64,000 bases of DNA. Source: Endozoicomonas acroporae. GTDB taxonomy: Bacteria; Pseudomonadota; Gammaproteobacteria; Pseudomonadales; Endozoicomonadaceae. Every line of letters starts with the position of its first letter. Within the stretch, counting starts at the first letter, position 1. Under the pieces are notes generated by a model. That model worked only from the letters and a program-made list of their open reading frames with translations, searched no databases and was not told where the DNA came from. Below are positions 9,294-18,294 of the stretch, piece by piece. The stretch spans positions 36,203 through 100,202 of the forward strand of contig NZ_PJPV01000018.1 in assembly GCF_002864045.1 (NCBI RefSeq). Reading direction: 5' to 3'. Made by a program: the position numbers and the translations under genes.

Positions 9294-9430
9294 AAAAAAA
9301 ACCAGCATCCTGAAAAAGGACACTGGCTTTACACGATAGATGCGGGGAAACATATACCGCTTCAACATCAACAACACTTAACACACAAGGAGCAACTCAT
9401 TTGAGACTCACTATATGAGACAAGCAATAT
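9294..9430 (-). ncRNA. candidate small RNA, polA-proximal copy of a tandem pair
   Basis: Homologous to the unit at 9094-9260 with an offset of about 170 bp. The terminator stem is CCAGTGTCC / GGATGCTGG with a 7-base loop, followed by eight Ts (9294-9328). The shared upstream block (ATTGCTTGTCT, 9407-9430) is preceded by a GGAACTTT sequence also present before the other copy, which suggests a duplicated promoter. The unit begins about 70 bp after the polA stop. It could alternatively be just the polA terminator, but conservation outside the stem in both copies favours a transcribed RNA. The 5' end is uncertain. Confidence 0.55.
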
Positions 9431-9502
9431 GGTAATAAAGTTCCACCGTTTACAAAAAACTTACAAATAGAAGGAACCCATCAAATACATTGAAACCGTG
9501 TA

Positions 9503-12250
9503 CTAATGGGCTTCATCCCAGTTATCCCCAATACCGGCTTCAACCAATAGTGGAACACTGAGCTCGGCAGCACTGGACATCTGCACTTTTATCCCTTCAA
9601 CAACGGCGTCAACACTCTCATTGGCAACTTCAAGCACCAGTTCATCGTGGACCTGCATAATGACACGGGCATCAAGCCCCGACGCTTGCAGCCACTCATC
9701 AACCCTGATCATCGCCTTCTTGATAATATCTGCGGCAGTGCCCTGCATAGGTGCATTGATCGCTGTTCGCTCAGCACCCTGACGGCGCATACCGTTTCTG
9801 GCATTGATTTCCGGCAGATACAGACGACGACCCAATATTGTCTCCACATACCCCTTTTCCCGTGCAAAGTTTTTGGTTGTTTCCATATACCTTAAAACAC
9901 CCGGGTATCGTGCAAAGTACAGGTCGATATATTCCTGTGCCGATTTCCTTGATACCCCCAGCTGTTTGGCGAGTCCGAACGAAGACATGCCGTAGATCAG
10001 GCCAAAGTTAATGGCTTTGGCACTTCGTCGCTGATCACCCGTTACCTCATCAAGCGCCACGCCAAATACTTCAGCCGCTGTCGCCTTATGGATATCCAGC
10101 CCATGGGCAAAAGCATCCAGCAGGCCTTTATCGCCAGAGAGGTGTGCCATGATTCGCAGCTCGATCTGGGAGTAATCTGCCGCCACCAGCTGGTGACCTT
10201 CCGGTGCAATAAATGCCTGTCGCACCCGACGGCCTTCCGGTGTTCGAATGGGAATATTCTGCAGGTTAGGATCCGAGGAGGATAGTCGTCCAGTGGCGGT
10301 TACGGCCTGATGATAAGAGGTATGGATACGACCCGTCGCCCCATTAATCATCTGCGGAAGTTTCTCGGTGTAGGTGGATTTGAGCTTGCTTAAGCTTCGA
10401 TGCTCAAGAATCAGCTTGGGCAGTTCATAATCCAGGGCAAGCTCCTGCAAGACCTCTTCGGCGGTTGATGGCTGCCCCTTGGGCGTTTTCTTGATAACCG
10501 GCAGTTGCAGCTTATCAAACAGAAGCTCCTGCAACTGTTTGGGTGATGATAAGTTAAATGCCTGTCCTGCCACATCGTGGGCCGCTTGCTCCAGTTCCTT
10601 GAGGCGCTGGCCAATCTCCAGGCTCTGTTGTTTGAGCAGGACACCATCCACCAGGGCACCATGGCGCTCAATACGTGAAAGAATATCAACCAGCGGCATT
10701 TCTACTTCCCGGAACACCGCCGTCAACGAAGGCTCAGCCTGTAACTGCTCCCAGATGGCAAGATGGAGACGTAGCGTAATATCCGCATCTTCTGCCGCAT
10801 AGGGGCCCGCTTTCTCAAGCTCAATCTGGTTAAACGTCAGTTGTTTAGCACCTTTGCCGGCAATATCCTCATATTTAATGGTTTTATGATTCAGGTAATG
10901 CTCAGCCAGGGCATCCATATTGTGCCGGGTGGCGATGGAGTTCAAACAGTAGGACTCAAGCATGGTATCAAAAGCGGCCCCCTTGATTTGAATGTCATAT
11001 CGGGCCAGCACGCTCTGGTCGTACTTAAAGTTCTGACCTACTTTCTGTTTGGCCGGGTCTTCCAGCAAAGGCTTGAGTTTTTCCAGTACCCAGTTTCTCT
11101 CCAGCTGGGCTGGTGCTCCCAGATAATCATGGGCAACGGGCACATAAGCGGCCTTGCCGGGCTCAATGGCAAATGAAACTCCCACCAGTTCAGCCACCAT
11201 GTAATCCAGGCTGGTGGTTTCGGTATCAAACGCAAACAGCTCTGCCGATTCCAGCTGAGTTATCCAGTCAAGAAACTCGGTCTCCTCAGTGACCACTGAA
11301 TACTCACCGGTAGTACCTGATGTTTGTTCGTCAGATTCATTGCCATCGGAAACAGAGCCTTCTTTCTCCAACTCGGCAATCAACGTCCTGAATTCGTACT
11401 CTTTAAACAGCGCTAACAGTTGCTCTTTATCAAGGGGCTGCATTTCCAGACTTTCAATGGCAACCGGCAGCTCTACATCGGTCTTGATGGTGGCCAGCTG
11501 CCGGGACAACAACACAATGTCCTTGTGCTCGGTGAACTTCTCAGCAAAGTTTTTGCTCCCCCGAAAACCAAGCGCAGCCACTTCATCCAACCGCCCGGCA
11601 ATCTCATCGATACTGCCGATGCCATTAAGCAGAGCCAATGCTGTTTTCTGACCAACACCCGGCATACCCGGGATGTTATCGCTGCTATCGCCCATCAATG
11701 CCAAATAGTCAATAATCAGGCTGGCAGGAATACCAAACTTACTTTCAACACCCTGTTGATCGGTATACGCATCATTCATGGTGTCAATCAGCGACACATG
11801 CTCAGTCACCAGCTGGGCAATATCCTTATCGCCCGTGGAAATGATGGTGTTGATCTTTTTCTCGGTTGCCTGTCTGGCCAGCGTTCCAATCACATCATCC
11901 GCCTCAACGCCTTCAATCATTAACAGAGGCAGGCCAAGCGCACGAACAATGTGATGTATGGGTTCTATTTGTGAGCGCAAGTCGTCCGGCATTGGTTTCC
12001 GGGTGGCTTTGTACTCGCTGTACAGGTCATGGCGGAAGTTTTTCCCCCTGGCGTCAAAAATGACTGCAACATGGCTATCCTGATATTGACGCATCAGACT
12101 GCGCAACATGTTTGTCATGACCCGGATAGCGCCCGTTGGTCGGCCATCAGCCGTGCGCAGATTGGCCCGCTCAGAAGCATGAAAGGCACGATAAAGGTAA
12201 GATGAGCCGTCGACGAGTATGAGTGGCGGCGTACTGGCTTGTTCTGACAT
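9503..12250 (-). CDS. polA: DNA polymerase I
   Basis: A full-length 915-residue Pol I with three domains. The 5'-3' exonuclease occupies residues 1-290 (LILVDGSSYLYRAFHA, later STGDKDIAQLV and GDSSDNIPG). The 3'-5' proofreading domain retains its Asp-Glu pair (FAFDTETTSLDY, about residues 343-354), so proofreading is probably active. The polymerase domain has motif A (AADYSQIELR, about 690), motif B (RRSAKAINFGLIYG, about 744) and motif C (MQVHDELVLE, about 866). The enzyme fills gaps in repair and removes Okazaki primers. It is divergent from the DUF2782 lipoprotein and thrB genes, as in pseudomonads. Confidence 0.98.
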   Translation of the reverse strand: MSEQASTPPLILVDGSSYLYRAFHASERANLRTADGRPTGAIRVMTNMLRSLMRQYQDSHVAVIFDARGKNFRHDLYSEYKATRKPMPDDLRSQIEPIHHIVRALGLPLLMIEGVEADDVIGTLARQATEKKINTIISTGDKDIAQLVTEHVSLIDTMNDAYTDQQGVESKFGIPASLIIDYLALMGDSSDNIPGMPGVGQKTALALLNGIGSIDEIAGRLDEVAALGFRGSKNFAEKFTEHKDIVLLSRQLATIKTDVELPVAIESLEMQPLDKEQLLALFKEYEFRTLIAELEKEGSVSDGNESDEQTSGTTGEYSVVTEETEFLDWITQLESAELFAFDTETTSLDYMVAELVGVSFAIEPGKAAYVPVAHDYLGAPAQLERNWVLEKLKPLLEDPAKQKVGQNFKYDQSVLARYDIQIKGAAFDTMLESYCLNSIATRHNMDALAEHYLNHKTIKYEDIAGKGAKQLTFNQIELEKAGPYAAEDADITLRLHLAIWEQLQAEPSLTAVFREVEMPLVDILSRIERHGALVDGVLLKQQSLEIGQRLKELEQAAHDVAGQAFNLSSPKQLQELLFDKLQLPVIKKTPKGQPSTAEEVLQELALDYELPKLILEHRSLSKLKSTYTEKLPQMINGATGRIHTSYHQAVTATGRLSSSDPNLQNIPIRTPEGRRVRQAFIAPEGHQLVAADYSQIELRIMAHLSGDKGLLDAFAHGLDIHKATAAEVFGVALDEVTGDQRRSAKAINFGLIYGMSSFGLAKQLGVSRKSAQEYIDLYFARYPGVLRYMETTKNFAREKGYVETILGRRLYLPEINARNGMRRQGAERTAINAPMQGTAADIIKKAMIRVDEWLQASGLDARVIMQVHDELVLEVANESVDAVVEGIKVQMSSAAELSVPLLVEAGIGDNWDEAH

Positions 12251-12343
12251 GGATTACGGACTCACTTACGATTCTGGGTAACTGGGTATAGAATGCTCCC
12301 CAGCAGTTTAATGGTTTCCACCGCAATTATCATGAGGCTCCTG

Positions 12344-12751
12344 ATGAAACCCTTGATAAAAAGAGCGCAGTTGGGTCTGGTGTTCTTACCCTTGTTGCTT
12401 TGTGGCTGTGCAGCACAAAGTCCGGAAGGTTCAAAGCCGGAGCAGCGAACAGCCCATACGGATAGGGGCCAGAGAGCGGTTGTGTTTACTGATGAAGCCA
12501 TTAAAAAGATTCCCAGACACCTGCGCCCTGAAGCGTTGGAGAACAGGGATGACACATCGGTCGTGATTCGTGCCGGTGATTCCAGGACTTATAAAGAGTA
12601 CCGGGTCGGTGGCCAGCTTTATGCGGTTCAGGTGATTCCCAAGGTAGGTAAGCCCTACTACCTGATAGCCTCAGATAATGAAGGCAACCCCATTGATCCA
12701 ACAAAACGTATCCTGTTAGTGCCTTCATGGACCATTTTTGAGTGGCACTGA
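12344..12751 (+). CDS. DUF2782 family lipoprotein
   Basis: A 135-residue protein when started at the ATG at 12344, which has a GAGG ribosome-binding site six bases upstream; upstream in-frame starts would put 17 residues before the signal peptide. The N-terminus is a lipoprotein signal with a lipobox (LLLCGCA), so it is probably anchored to a membrane. The C-terminal half (RVGGQLYAVQVIPKVGKPYY, ending in SWTIFEWH) matches the DUF2782 family, which is regularly found between polA and thrB. Function unknown. It runs in the same direction as thrB, 45 bp upstream of it. Confidence 0.8.
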   Translation: MKPLIKRAQLGLVFLPLLLCGCAAQSPEGSKPEQRTAHTDRGQRAVVFTDEAIKKIPRHLRPEALENRDDTSVVIRAGDSRTYKEYRVGGQLYAVQVIPKVGKPYYLIASDNEGNPIDPTKRILLVPSWTIFEWH

Positions 12752-12796
12752 GTACCAACAGAACCATAGATATAATCATCCAGGAACAGGGACTTC

Positions 12797-13786
12797 ATGT
12801 CTGTTTATACCCATTTGACACAACAGGAAATCGAGCAACTTCTGACTCGTTATGACCTGGGTAACTTAACGTCCTTCCAGGGCATTGAAAGTGGCGTTGA
12901 GAATACCAACTACTTTCTGGATATTGATGACAAGGGCAATCACCAGCGCTATGTATTAACCCTCTTTGAGTATCTGCCAGCCGACACACTGCCATTTTTT
13001 ATCCAGTATACGGATGAGCTTAAAGCGTTCGGCCTGCCTGTACCCAACCCGATTCGGGATAAGAGTGGCGTTGCTCTCCAGTCGGTAAAAGGCAAACCGG
13101 CGCTGATTGTGCAATGCTTTGCCGGGCAGCACCCTGATGCCGGAAACCTCTCTCTGGACCAGTGCCAGCAGATTGGTGCGATGCTGGCAAAAATCCATAA
13201 GGCAGGACAAGATTCCTCCCTTTATCAGGAAAACCAGCGGGGACTTGCCTGGCTTGATGCCCAGCAGAAAAGACTCATTCCACTGCTTGGCCAGGATGAT
13301 GCCCACTTTATGGCTGAGCAATGGCACAACATCTCTGATGCTTTGCCAGCGTTTGACAATCTGCCAACCGGGCTGATTCATGGCGACCTGTTTCATAATA
13401 ATGTACTGTTTGATCAGGGCAGAATCTCAGCCGTGATTGACTTCTATCAGGCCTGTAATGACTGGCTGATCTATGACCTGGCGGTTACTGTAAACGACTG
13501 GTGTCTTACCGATAGTCTTGAACTGGATGATCACCGTACCAAAGTATTGATGGATGCTTATGCACAGATCCGGCCTTTTACTGAGAATGAACAAAAAGCC
13601 TGGCCAATCATGTTACGGCTGGCTGCTTTCAGATTCTGGATTTCCCGGCTGATTACCTTCGTATACCCGGAAACTCAGGCAGATAATGAGCAGGAGGCAA
13701 ACCTCCTGCGTCATTTTCTTGATCCGAATAAATTCAGGGATATGCTGAGAAAACGAACAGAGCTTGCGCTGGCAGAATTAATCTGA
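12797..13786 (+). CDS. thrB: homoserine kinase (ThrB, aminoglycoside-phosphotransferase fold)
   Basis: A 329-residue kinase that phosphorylates L-homoserine in threonine synthesis. It belongs to the APH-fold ThrB type of pseudomonads and rhizobia, not the GHMP type of E. coli. The N-terminus (YDLGNLTSFQGIESGVENTN) is the substrate and nucleotide-binding start of that family. The catalytic loop is IHGDLFHNNVLFD (about residues 194-206) and the metal-binding Asp lies in AVIDFYQACND (about 212). It follows the DUF2782 gene, an order also seen in Pseudomonas. Confidence 0.92.
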   Translation: MSVYTHLTQQEIEQLLTRYDLGNLTSFQGIESGVENTNYFLDIDDKGNHQRYVLTLFEYLPADTLPFFIQYTDELKAFGLPVPNPIRDKSGVALQSVKGKPALIVQCFAGQHPDAGNLSLDQCQQIGAMLAKIHKAGQDSSLYQENQRGLAWLDAQQKRLIPLLGQDDAHFMAEQWHNISDALPAFDNLPTGLIHGDLFHNNVLFDQGRISAVIDFYQACNDWLIYDLAVTVNDWCLTDSLELDDHRTKVLMDAYAQIRPFTENEQKAWPIMLRLAAFRFWISRLITFVYPETQADNEQEANLLRHFLDPNKFRDMLRKRTELALAELI

Positions 13787-13883
13787 TTGGTTGGTATCTA
13801 TTGAATCAGTATCCACTGGAACTTCAGGAAGAGTTTCACTTGATTTTAATTTTACTTTTGTAGCTATGAAACCCCGGAAAAGC

Positions 13884-13896
13884 GTTATATTATAAC
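13884..13896. promoter_or_regulatory. Zur box upstream of zur-znuCB
   Basis: GTTATATTATAAC is a perfect 13-bp palindrome that closely matches the known gammaproteobacterial Zur operator core. It sits 26 bp before the zur start codon, where a bound repressor would block transcription. It implies zinc-responsive autoregulation of the zinc operon. Confidence 0.78.
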
Positions 13897-13921
13897 ATTC
13901 AACAGTTTATTCGATCGGATC

Positions 13922-14401
13922 ATGTCTTGCTTTAATCCCTACAGAGACCATAACCATCAGCACTGTATCAAAGATGCTTTGAATGAAGCCCGTTTACTTT
14001 GCCGGAGCCGCAATATCCGCCTGACGCCCCTCAGAGAAAGGGTGTTAGAGCTGGTCTGGCAGAGCCATTGCCCGGTCGGGGCCTATGAAATACTGGCAGA
14101 ACTGACTCAGGGAGAGTCCAAACCCGCCCAGCCCCCCACCGTCTACAGGGCATTGGATTTTCTCCGGGAGCAAGGGCTGGTCCATCGCTTGTCATCCATC
14201 AATGCCTACATTGGCTGCAGCCATCCGAGCACACCACATAACAGCTGCTTTCTGATCTGTACCCAATGCCGGACCACCATTGAAATTGAACACCCGGCCA
14301 TTGAACATTCCCTGGAAGACTGTGCCAGTGAACACGGCTTTATCATTGCGGATGCCTCAATAGAGCTGGCTGGTTTATGCACCAACTGCAAAACGAATTG
14401 A
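13922..14401 (+). CDS. zur: zinc uptake regulator Zur (Fur family)
   Basis: A 159-residue Fur-family repressor. The winged-helix domain spans about residues 30-95 (RNIRLTPLRERVLELVWQS, then PPTVYRALDFLREQGLVHRL). The dimerisation domain carries a structural zinc site with two CxxC pairs (CTQC near residue 118 and CTNC near the C-terminus). The N-terminal His-rich stretch (HNHQHC) is typical of Zur. It represses zinc import genes when zinc is plentiful. Identity as Zur rather than Fur rests on the palindromic box just upstream and on znuC-znuB starting 13 bp downstream in the same operon. Confidence 0.92.
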   Translation: MSCFNPYRDHNHQHCIKDALNEARLLCRSRNIRLTPLRERVLELVWQSHCPVGAYEILAELTQGESKPAQPPTVYRALDFLREQGLVHRLSSINAYIGCSHPSTPHNSCFLICTQCRTTIEIEHPAIEHSLEDCASEHGFIIADASIELAGLCTNCKTN

Positions 14402-14414
14402 ATAATTACATATT

Positions 14415-15188
14415 ATGAATCAACCATTAATAGAGTTGAGCAATATCTGGATGAAGTTCCAGAACAGAGAGGTACTGACCGGGATCGATCTGCAGGTGAA
14501 TCCCGGTGAAATCGTTACCCTGATAGGCCCGAACGGTGCAGGAAAAACCACCCTTGTACGGGTAGCCCTTGGATTGCAGGAACCCACATCCGGCCAGCGC
14601 TCCGTCAGAAAAGGGCTGCGCATTGGCTACATGCCGCAAAAGCTTCATATTGATGACTCCATGCCACTGACAGTCAACCGGTTCCTGAGGCTGACCGGTT
14701 GTCGTTTAACCGCCGTTCAAGACGCCCTTGGGCGAACCGGCGTCAGCCATGTGCTCCAGTCTCCCCTGCAATCGCTGTCGGGTGGTGAGCTGCAAAGGGT
14801 TCTGCTGGCCCGGGCACTGCTGCATAAACCTCACCTGCTGGTGCTGGATGAACCGGTGCAGGGGGTTGATGTCACCGGACAAAAGGAGCTTTACCAGCTG
14901 ATCACGGAGATTCGCAACGCATCCAGAGACCGTGAGCACTGCGCCGTGCTGATGGTGTCCCACGACCTCCATCTGGTTATGGCATCCACCGACAAAGTCA
15001 TTTGCATCAATCAACACGTCTGCTGCTCCGGCCACCCTCACCAGGTTAAACAACACCCGGCGTACCTTCGCCTGTTTGGTGGAGAGTCGGACGAGCTGGC
15101 GGTATATACTCACCATCACGACCACCATCATGGCGTTGACGGGCATATTCTTGAGCCACAAAGCCCTGTATCTGAAGGAAAACAATGA
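14415..15188 (+). CDS. znuC: zinc ABC transporter ATP-binding protein ZnuC
   Basis: A 257-residue ATPase that powers zinc import. Walker A is GPNGAGKTT (about residues 38-46), the ABC signature LSGGELQRV (about 120), Walker B LLVLDEP (about 141), and the switch His lies in VSHDLHLV. The C-terminal tail has a His cluster (HHHDHHHG), common in ZnuC and perhaps a zinc-sensing or buffering element. It overlaps znuB by four bases (ATGA), so the two are translationally coupled. The usual binding protein gene znuA is not beside it. Confidence 0.93.
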   Translation: MNQPLIELSNIWMKFQNREVLTGIDLQVNPGEIVTLIGPNGAGKTTLVRVALGLQEPTSGQRSVRKGLRIGYMPQKLHIDDSMPLTVNRFLRLTGCRLTAVQDALGRTGVSHVLQSPLQSLSGGELQRVLLARALLHKPHLLVLDEPVQGVDVTGQKELYQLITEIRNASRDREHCAVLMVSHDLHLVMASTDKVICINQHVCCSGHPHQVKQHPAYLRLFGGESDELAVYTHHHDHHHGVDGHILEPQSPVSEGKQ

Positions 15189-15973
15189 TGCCGGATATTC
15201 TCTTATCTGCCTTACTGGCAGGCTATGGCGTGGCTCTTCTGGCAGCACCACTGGGCTGCTTTGTGGTCTGGCGGCGTATGGCTTATTTCGGTGATACCCT
15301 CTCTCACTCTGCTCTGCTGGGGGTTTCACTGGGGCTGATGCTGGATATCAATATCAACCTGGCCGTTATCGCCAGTTCACTGATGATTGCCGCTATCCTG
15401 GTCAGCTTCCAGGAAAAACAACAAATGGCTTCCGACACCCTGCTGGGAATCCTTGCCCACAGTTCGCTATCCATTGGTCTGGTCACCGTTAGCTTTGCGG
15501 ATAATGTTCGGGTAGATATGATGTCCTATCTGTTCGGTGACCTGCTGGCAACCGGCCCCTCGGACCTTTACTGGATTTACGGAGGAGGTGCCCTGGTTCT
15601 GGCGACACTGGCATGGCTCTGGAAACCGTTGTTGTCCATGTCTGTTCATGCCGAGCTGGCCCAGGTGGAGGGCATTCCGGTCAGGAAACTCAGAATGACG
15701 CTAACCCTGCTAATGGCCCTGGTGATCGCCGTAGCCATGAAGATAGTCGGTGTCCTGCTGATTACCTCCCTGATGATTATTCCGGCAGCGACCGCCCAGC
15801 GGCTGGCGCGCACCCCAGAGCAGATGGTGATTGTTTCAGCACTGCTTGGCATCCTTGGTGTGTCCGGAGGCCTGGCGGCTTCATGGTATCTGGACACGCC
15901 TGCTGCCCCTTCAGTGGTTGTAGCCAGTTTTTTACTTTTTTTAATCACCCGGTTGATAAAAAGAAAGCAATAA
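15185..15973 (+). CDS. znuB: zinc ABC transporter permease ZnuB
   Basis: A 262-residue ABC-3 family inner-membrane permease with about eight hydrophobic segments, starting [20 protein letters not shown]. The family motif [20 protein letters not shown] occurs near residues 29-48. It forms the zinc channel with ZnuC. Its start codon overlaps the znuC stop. A stem-loop with T-rich 3' arm follows 40 bp after the stop, closing the zur-znuC-znuB operon. Confidence 0.93.
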   Translation: MMPDILLSALLAGYGVALLAAPLGCFVVWRRMAYFGDTLSHSALLGVSLGLMLDININLAVIASSLMIAAILVSFQEKQQMASDTLLGILAHSSLSIGLVTVSFADNVRVDMMSYLFGDLLATGPSDLYWIYGGGALVLATLAWLWKPLLSMSVHAELAQVEGIPVRKLRMTLTLLMALVIAVAMKIVGVLLITSLMIIPAATAQRLARTPEQMVIVSALLGILGVSGGLAASWYLDTPAAPSVVVASFLLFLITRLIKRKQ

Positions 15974-16013
15974 TAAAACCTGAGTCTGCGAGTTCACAAT
16001 ACAGAAACCTGCT

Positions 16014-16041
16014 CGAAAAGCCTGCTGCTCAAGGCTTTTCG
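16014..16041 (+). terminator. stem-loop terminator of zur-znuCB operon
   Basis: A perfect 10-bp stem CGAAAAGCCT / AGGCTTTTCG with an 8-base loop lies 40 bp past the znuB stop. Its 3' arm contains TTTT but no further T-run follows, so termination efficiency is uncertain. Confidence 0.55.
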
Positions 16042-16079
16042 TGCAAAGTCAGGCAAACTTAACGAATGCGAGAGAAGTT

Positions 16080-17510
16080 ATGAAAATAAATTTTCCGAAT
16101 ATTTCTGAGCACAACAAATATACTCAATCGTTTGCCCGTTTACAGATTTCACCTAAAAAATTTGTCTCAACTGAACAAGATCCAGTTGAATCCGTTGATA
16201 TTGATGAAGGAGAACATTATCTGGTCTGCATTGAGCACGGCATTAGAAAAATTGGCATACTGCCTGCGGATATCCAAATACTACTAAAAAAAGATCTTGA
16301 TACCAGTACTCCGTGGGTAGCTTCTCAAAATGCACTCGAAAAAGCAGAACCAGCCTCGCAGTTAACTGCTCAAAAGCTTCTGGCAGATCCCCAGTGTCAG
16401 TTGAATTATCAGCTTTTTCATTTGAGCAGGACTGCTCAGAAACTGTCGGCACAACCTCATTATCAGTGGAACTCTCAACGGAAATACCAGGCGGTAGAGC
16501 AGTTTCAGAAAAATCTGCCAACAGTTTTTGAGCAGTTACCCTCACAGCAGCCCAGTGTTTCCGGGGAACAAAGTCCTGTAAACACACCTTCACCAGCAGA
16601 AAATGAGAAGTTATCTCCATGGTTTATTAAAGGAATGGCAGGGAAACTTTTAACCAGAAAAATTTTGGTCATCGAAGAACCATTTCAACTTAAACCTACA
16701 GTAGGAGAATTGGCAATATATTTAGGAATGATCAGTGATGAAAAAGAATTACCAAGATTTGCTAAAAATACAAAAGTACTTACAGAAACAGCAGATGGAT
16801 CACTTGCAATGGCTGCTAAAGTGATTACTGATCAACTTTATAATCAGCATTCTGAGGTAACCATTTTAAAGGGCAGTACGACAACAGATAAAATAATTAC
16901 TTTGAATACTCCTCTTAAGCGTACATTAGCGGACATTGCTATCGATGTCATCATCACAAAATATCATGACGCTGTTGCGTACAAAAAGGAACTGGCCCGA
17001 TGGCTGCCAAATCACCCATTAGTAGCCTACATGGAACAGTTGGTAGCTTTAACCACTAAAATCCCTGATTACAAACCTTTGGATGATGAAACAAACAGTA
17101 AAACCAATCAACAAAAAAGAGCAATCATTAATTATATAGAAAAAATCAAACGACCATTAATAAATTTGCTAAAGGAACATTATCACCTGCGTTTTATTGA
17201 AGCGCACACACCAGAAGAAGATCTCCAGGAAGCGATTGATTATTATCAAAGAACAACCAGCAATCCTGTTCTCGACCTGGTCCAGCTTGATGAGGAATTG
17301 TTAAAGCCACACGGTATTGAAACCTTTCTTGATATTCACGCCTTCTTCAAGACACCTTTAATGAATATGAATAAAAGAAATAATTTCAAACATAATATAC
17401 GAACGCCTGAGGAAGCTGAAAACTTCACACAATTGGCGAATTTAGCCATTGACCTGGTTTATGAAATCAGTAAATTTATCGAGCTTGAAATGATTCGGAC
17501 CGATTCTTGA
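16080..17510 (+). CDS. hypothetical protein, lineage-specific
   Basis: A 476-residue protein started at ATG 16080, which has a GAGAGAAG ribosome-binding site; a GTG 39 bases upstream is possible but falls at the terminator arm. I do not recognise a family. Residues about 90-180 are Gln/Ser/Leu-rich, low complexity and internally repetitive (TAQKLLADPQ, then TAQKLSAQPH). The remainder is predicted globular and helical. There is no signal peptide or membrane segment. Base composition is visibly more AT-rich than the flanking zinc and oxidase genes, which suggests separate acquisition. The coding region contains an imperfect inverted repeat (about 16363-16541). Confidence 0.6.
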   Translation: MKINFPNISEHNKYTQSFARLQISPKKFVSTEQDPVESVDIDEGEHYLVCIEHGIRKIGILPADIQILLKKDLDTSTPWVASQNALEKAEPASQLTAQKLLADPQCQLNYQLFHLSRTAQKLSAQPHYQWNSQRKYQAVEQFQKNLPTVFEQLPSQQPSVSGEQSPVNTPSPAENEKLSPWFIKGMAGKLLTRKILVIEEPFQLKPTVGELAIYLGMISDEKELPRFAKNTKVLTETADGSLAMAAKVITDQLYNQHSEVTILKGSTTTDKIITLNTPLKRTLADIAIDVIITKYHDAVAYKKELARWLPNHPLVAYMEQLVALTTKIPDYKPLDDETNSKTNQQKRAIINYIEKIKRPLINLLKEHYHLRFIEAHTPEEDLQEAIDYYQRTTSNPVLDLVQLDEELLKPHGIETFLDIHAFFKTPLMNMNKRNNFKHNIRTPEEAENFTQLANLAIDLVYEISKFIELEMIRTDS

Positions 17511-17577
17511 CCCATCGTACTTTCGATCAGACCGCTGCCACGTAAAAACTTTTGGTTGGAACTCTCTATTAATTTGC

Positions 17578-17599
17578 AAAGCCAGCATCCGCTGGCTTT
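17578..17599. terminator. bidirectional stem-loop between convergent genes
   Basis: A 9-bp stem AAAGCCAGC / GCTGGCTTT with a 4-base loop lies between the stop codons of the plus-strand unknown and the minus-strand sco gene. The T-tracts are short on both sides. Confidence 0.5.
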
Positions 17600-17628
17600 A
17601 ACATCAAAAGGATTGTAAAAATCAAGAC

Positions 17629-18285
17629 TCACTGGCTCTTGTCAATACTTAACAACACAGTCCTGAGCTTACCGGGTTCCAACGGTGGCCGTATAAACCC
17701 GTGATAGTGTCCTTGCGGATTAACCAGGGCCAGATTGGCACCGTGATCCACCAGATAAAACTCATCCTCAGGATCAACCACCGGGGTGAACGGGACATTC
17801 ATCTGAACCGCCAGGTTATAAACACCAGCGATTTCTCCGGTAATGCCGGTGAAGTCCTTATTAAAGTAGGGTACATAGCCTTTCAGTTTGTCAGGGGTGT
17901 CTCTTCGCGGGTCCACCGTCACCATCAGGTATTGCATCTCTTTCGCCAGACTTGGCGACTTCTCCTTGAGCAGTGCGTCCAGCTTATTTAACTGACTGAG
18001 CGTTGCCGGGCAGATATCAGGGCAGAAGGTAAAACCGAAATAGACCAGGCTCCAGCGCCCCTTAAGATTTTCTGCGACAAATGGCTGGCCGTTATGGTCA
18101 ACCAGCCCATCCATAGTGAAAGCCCTGGGTGTTTCAAACACCACCGCCCCCATCTGTTGCAGCTGCTCTTTGGATAACGCTGGCTTGTTGATAAATTTAT
18201 TCGCCGTCACCCCGAGCACAACAGCAACGGCTGCCAGTAAAATAGTGACCGTCTTTTTCACCCCTTTACTCCTTTCTGTGTCCAC
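17629..18285 (-). CDS. SCO1/SenC-family copper chaperone for cytochrome c oxidase
   Basis: A 218-residue thioredoxin-fold protein anchored by one N-terminal membrane segment (about residues 10-27). The copper-binding CPDIC motif (FGFTFCPDICPATLSQLN, about residues 86-103) and a distal His in LVDHGANLAL (about residue 182) are the three known SCO ligands. The family delivers copper to the CuA site of oxidase subunit II in the periplasm. It is the last gene of the minus-strand assembly set ctaA-cyoE-sco, ten bases after cyoE. Confidence 0.92.
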   Translation of the reverse strand: MDTERSKGVKKTVTILLAAVAVVLGVTANKFINKPALSKEQLQQMGAVVFETPRAFTMDGLVDHNGQPFVAENLKGRWSLVYFGFTFCPDICPATLSQLNKLDALLKEKSPSLAKEMQYLMVTVDPRRDTPDKLKGYVPYFNKDFTGITGEIAGVYNLAVQMNVPFTPVVDPEDEFYLVDHGANLALVNPQGHYHGFIRPPLEPGKLRTVLLSIDKSQ

Positions 18286-18294
18286 AGGGACTCC

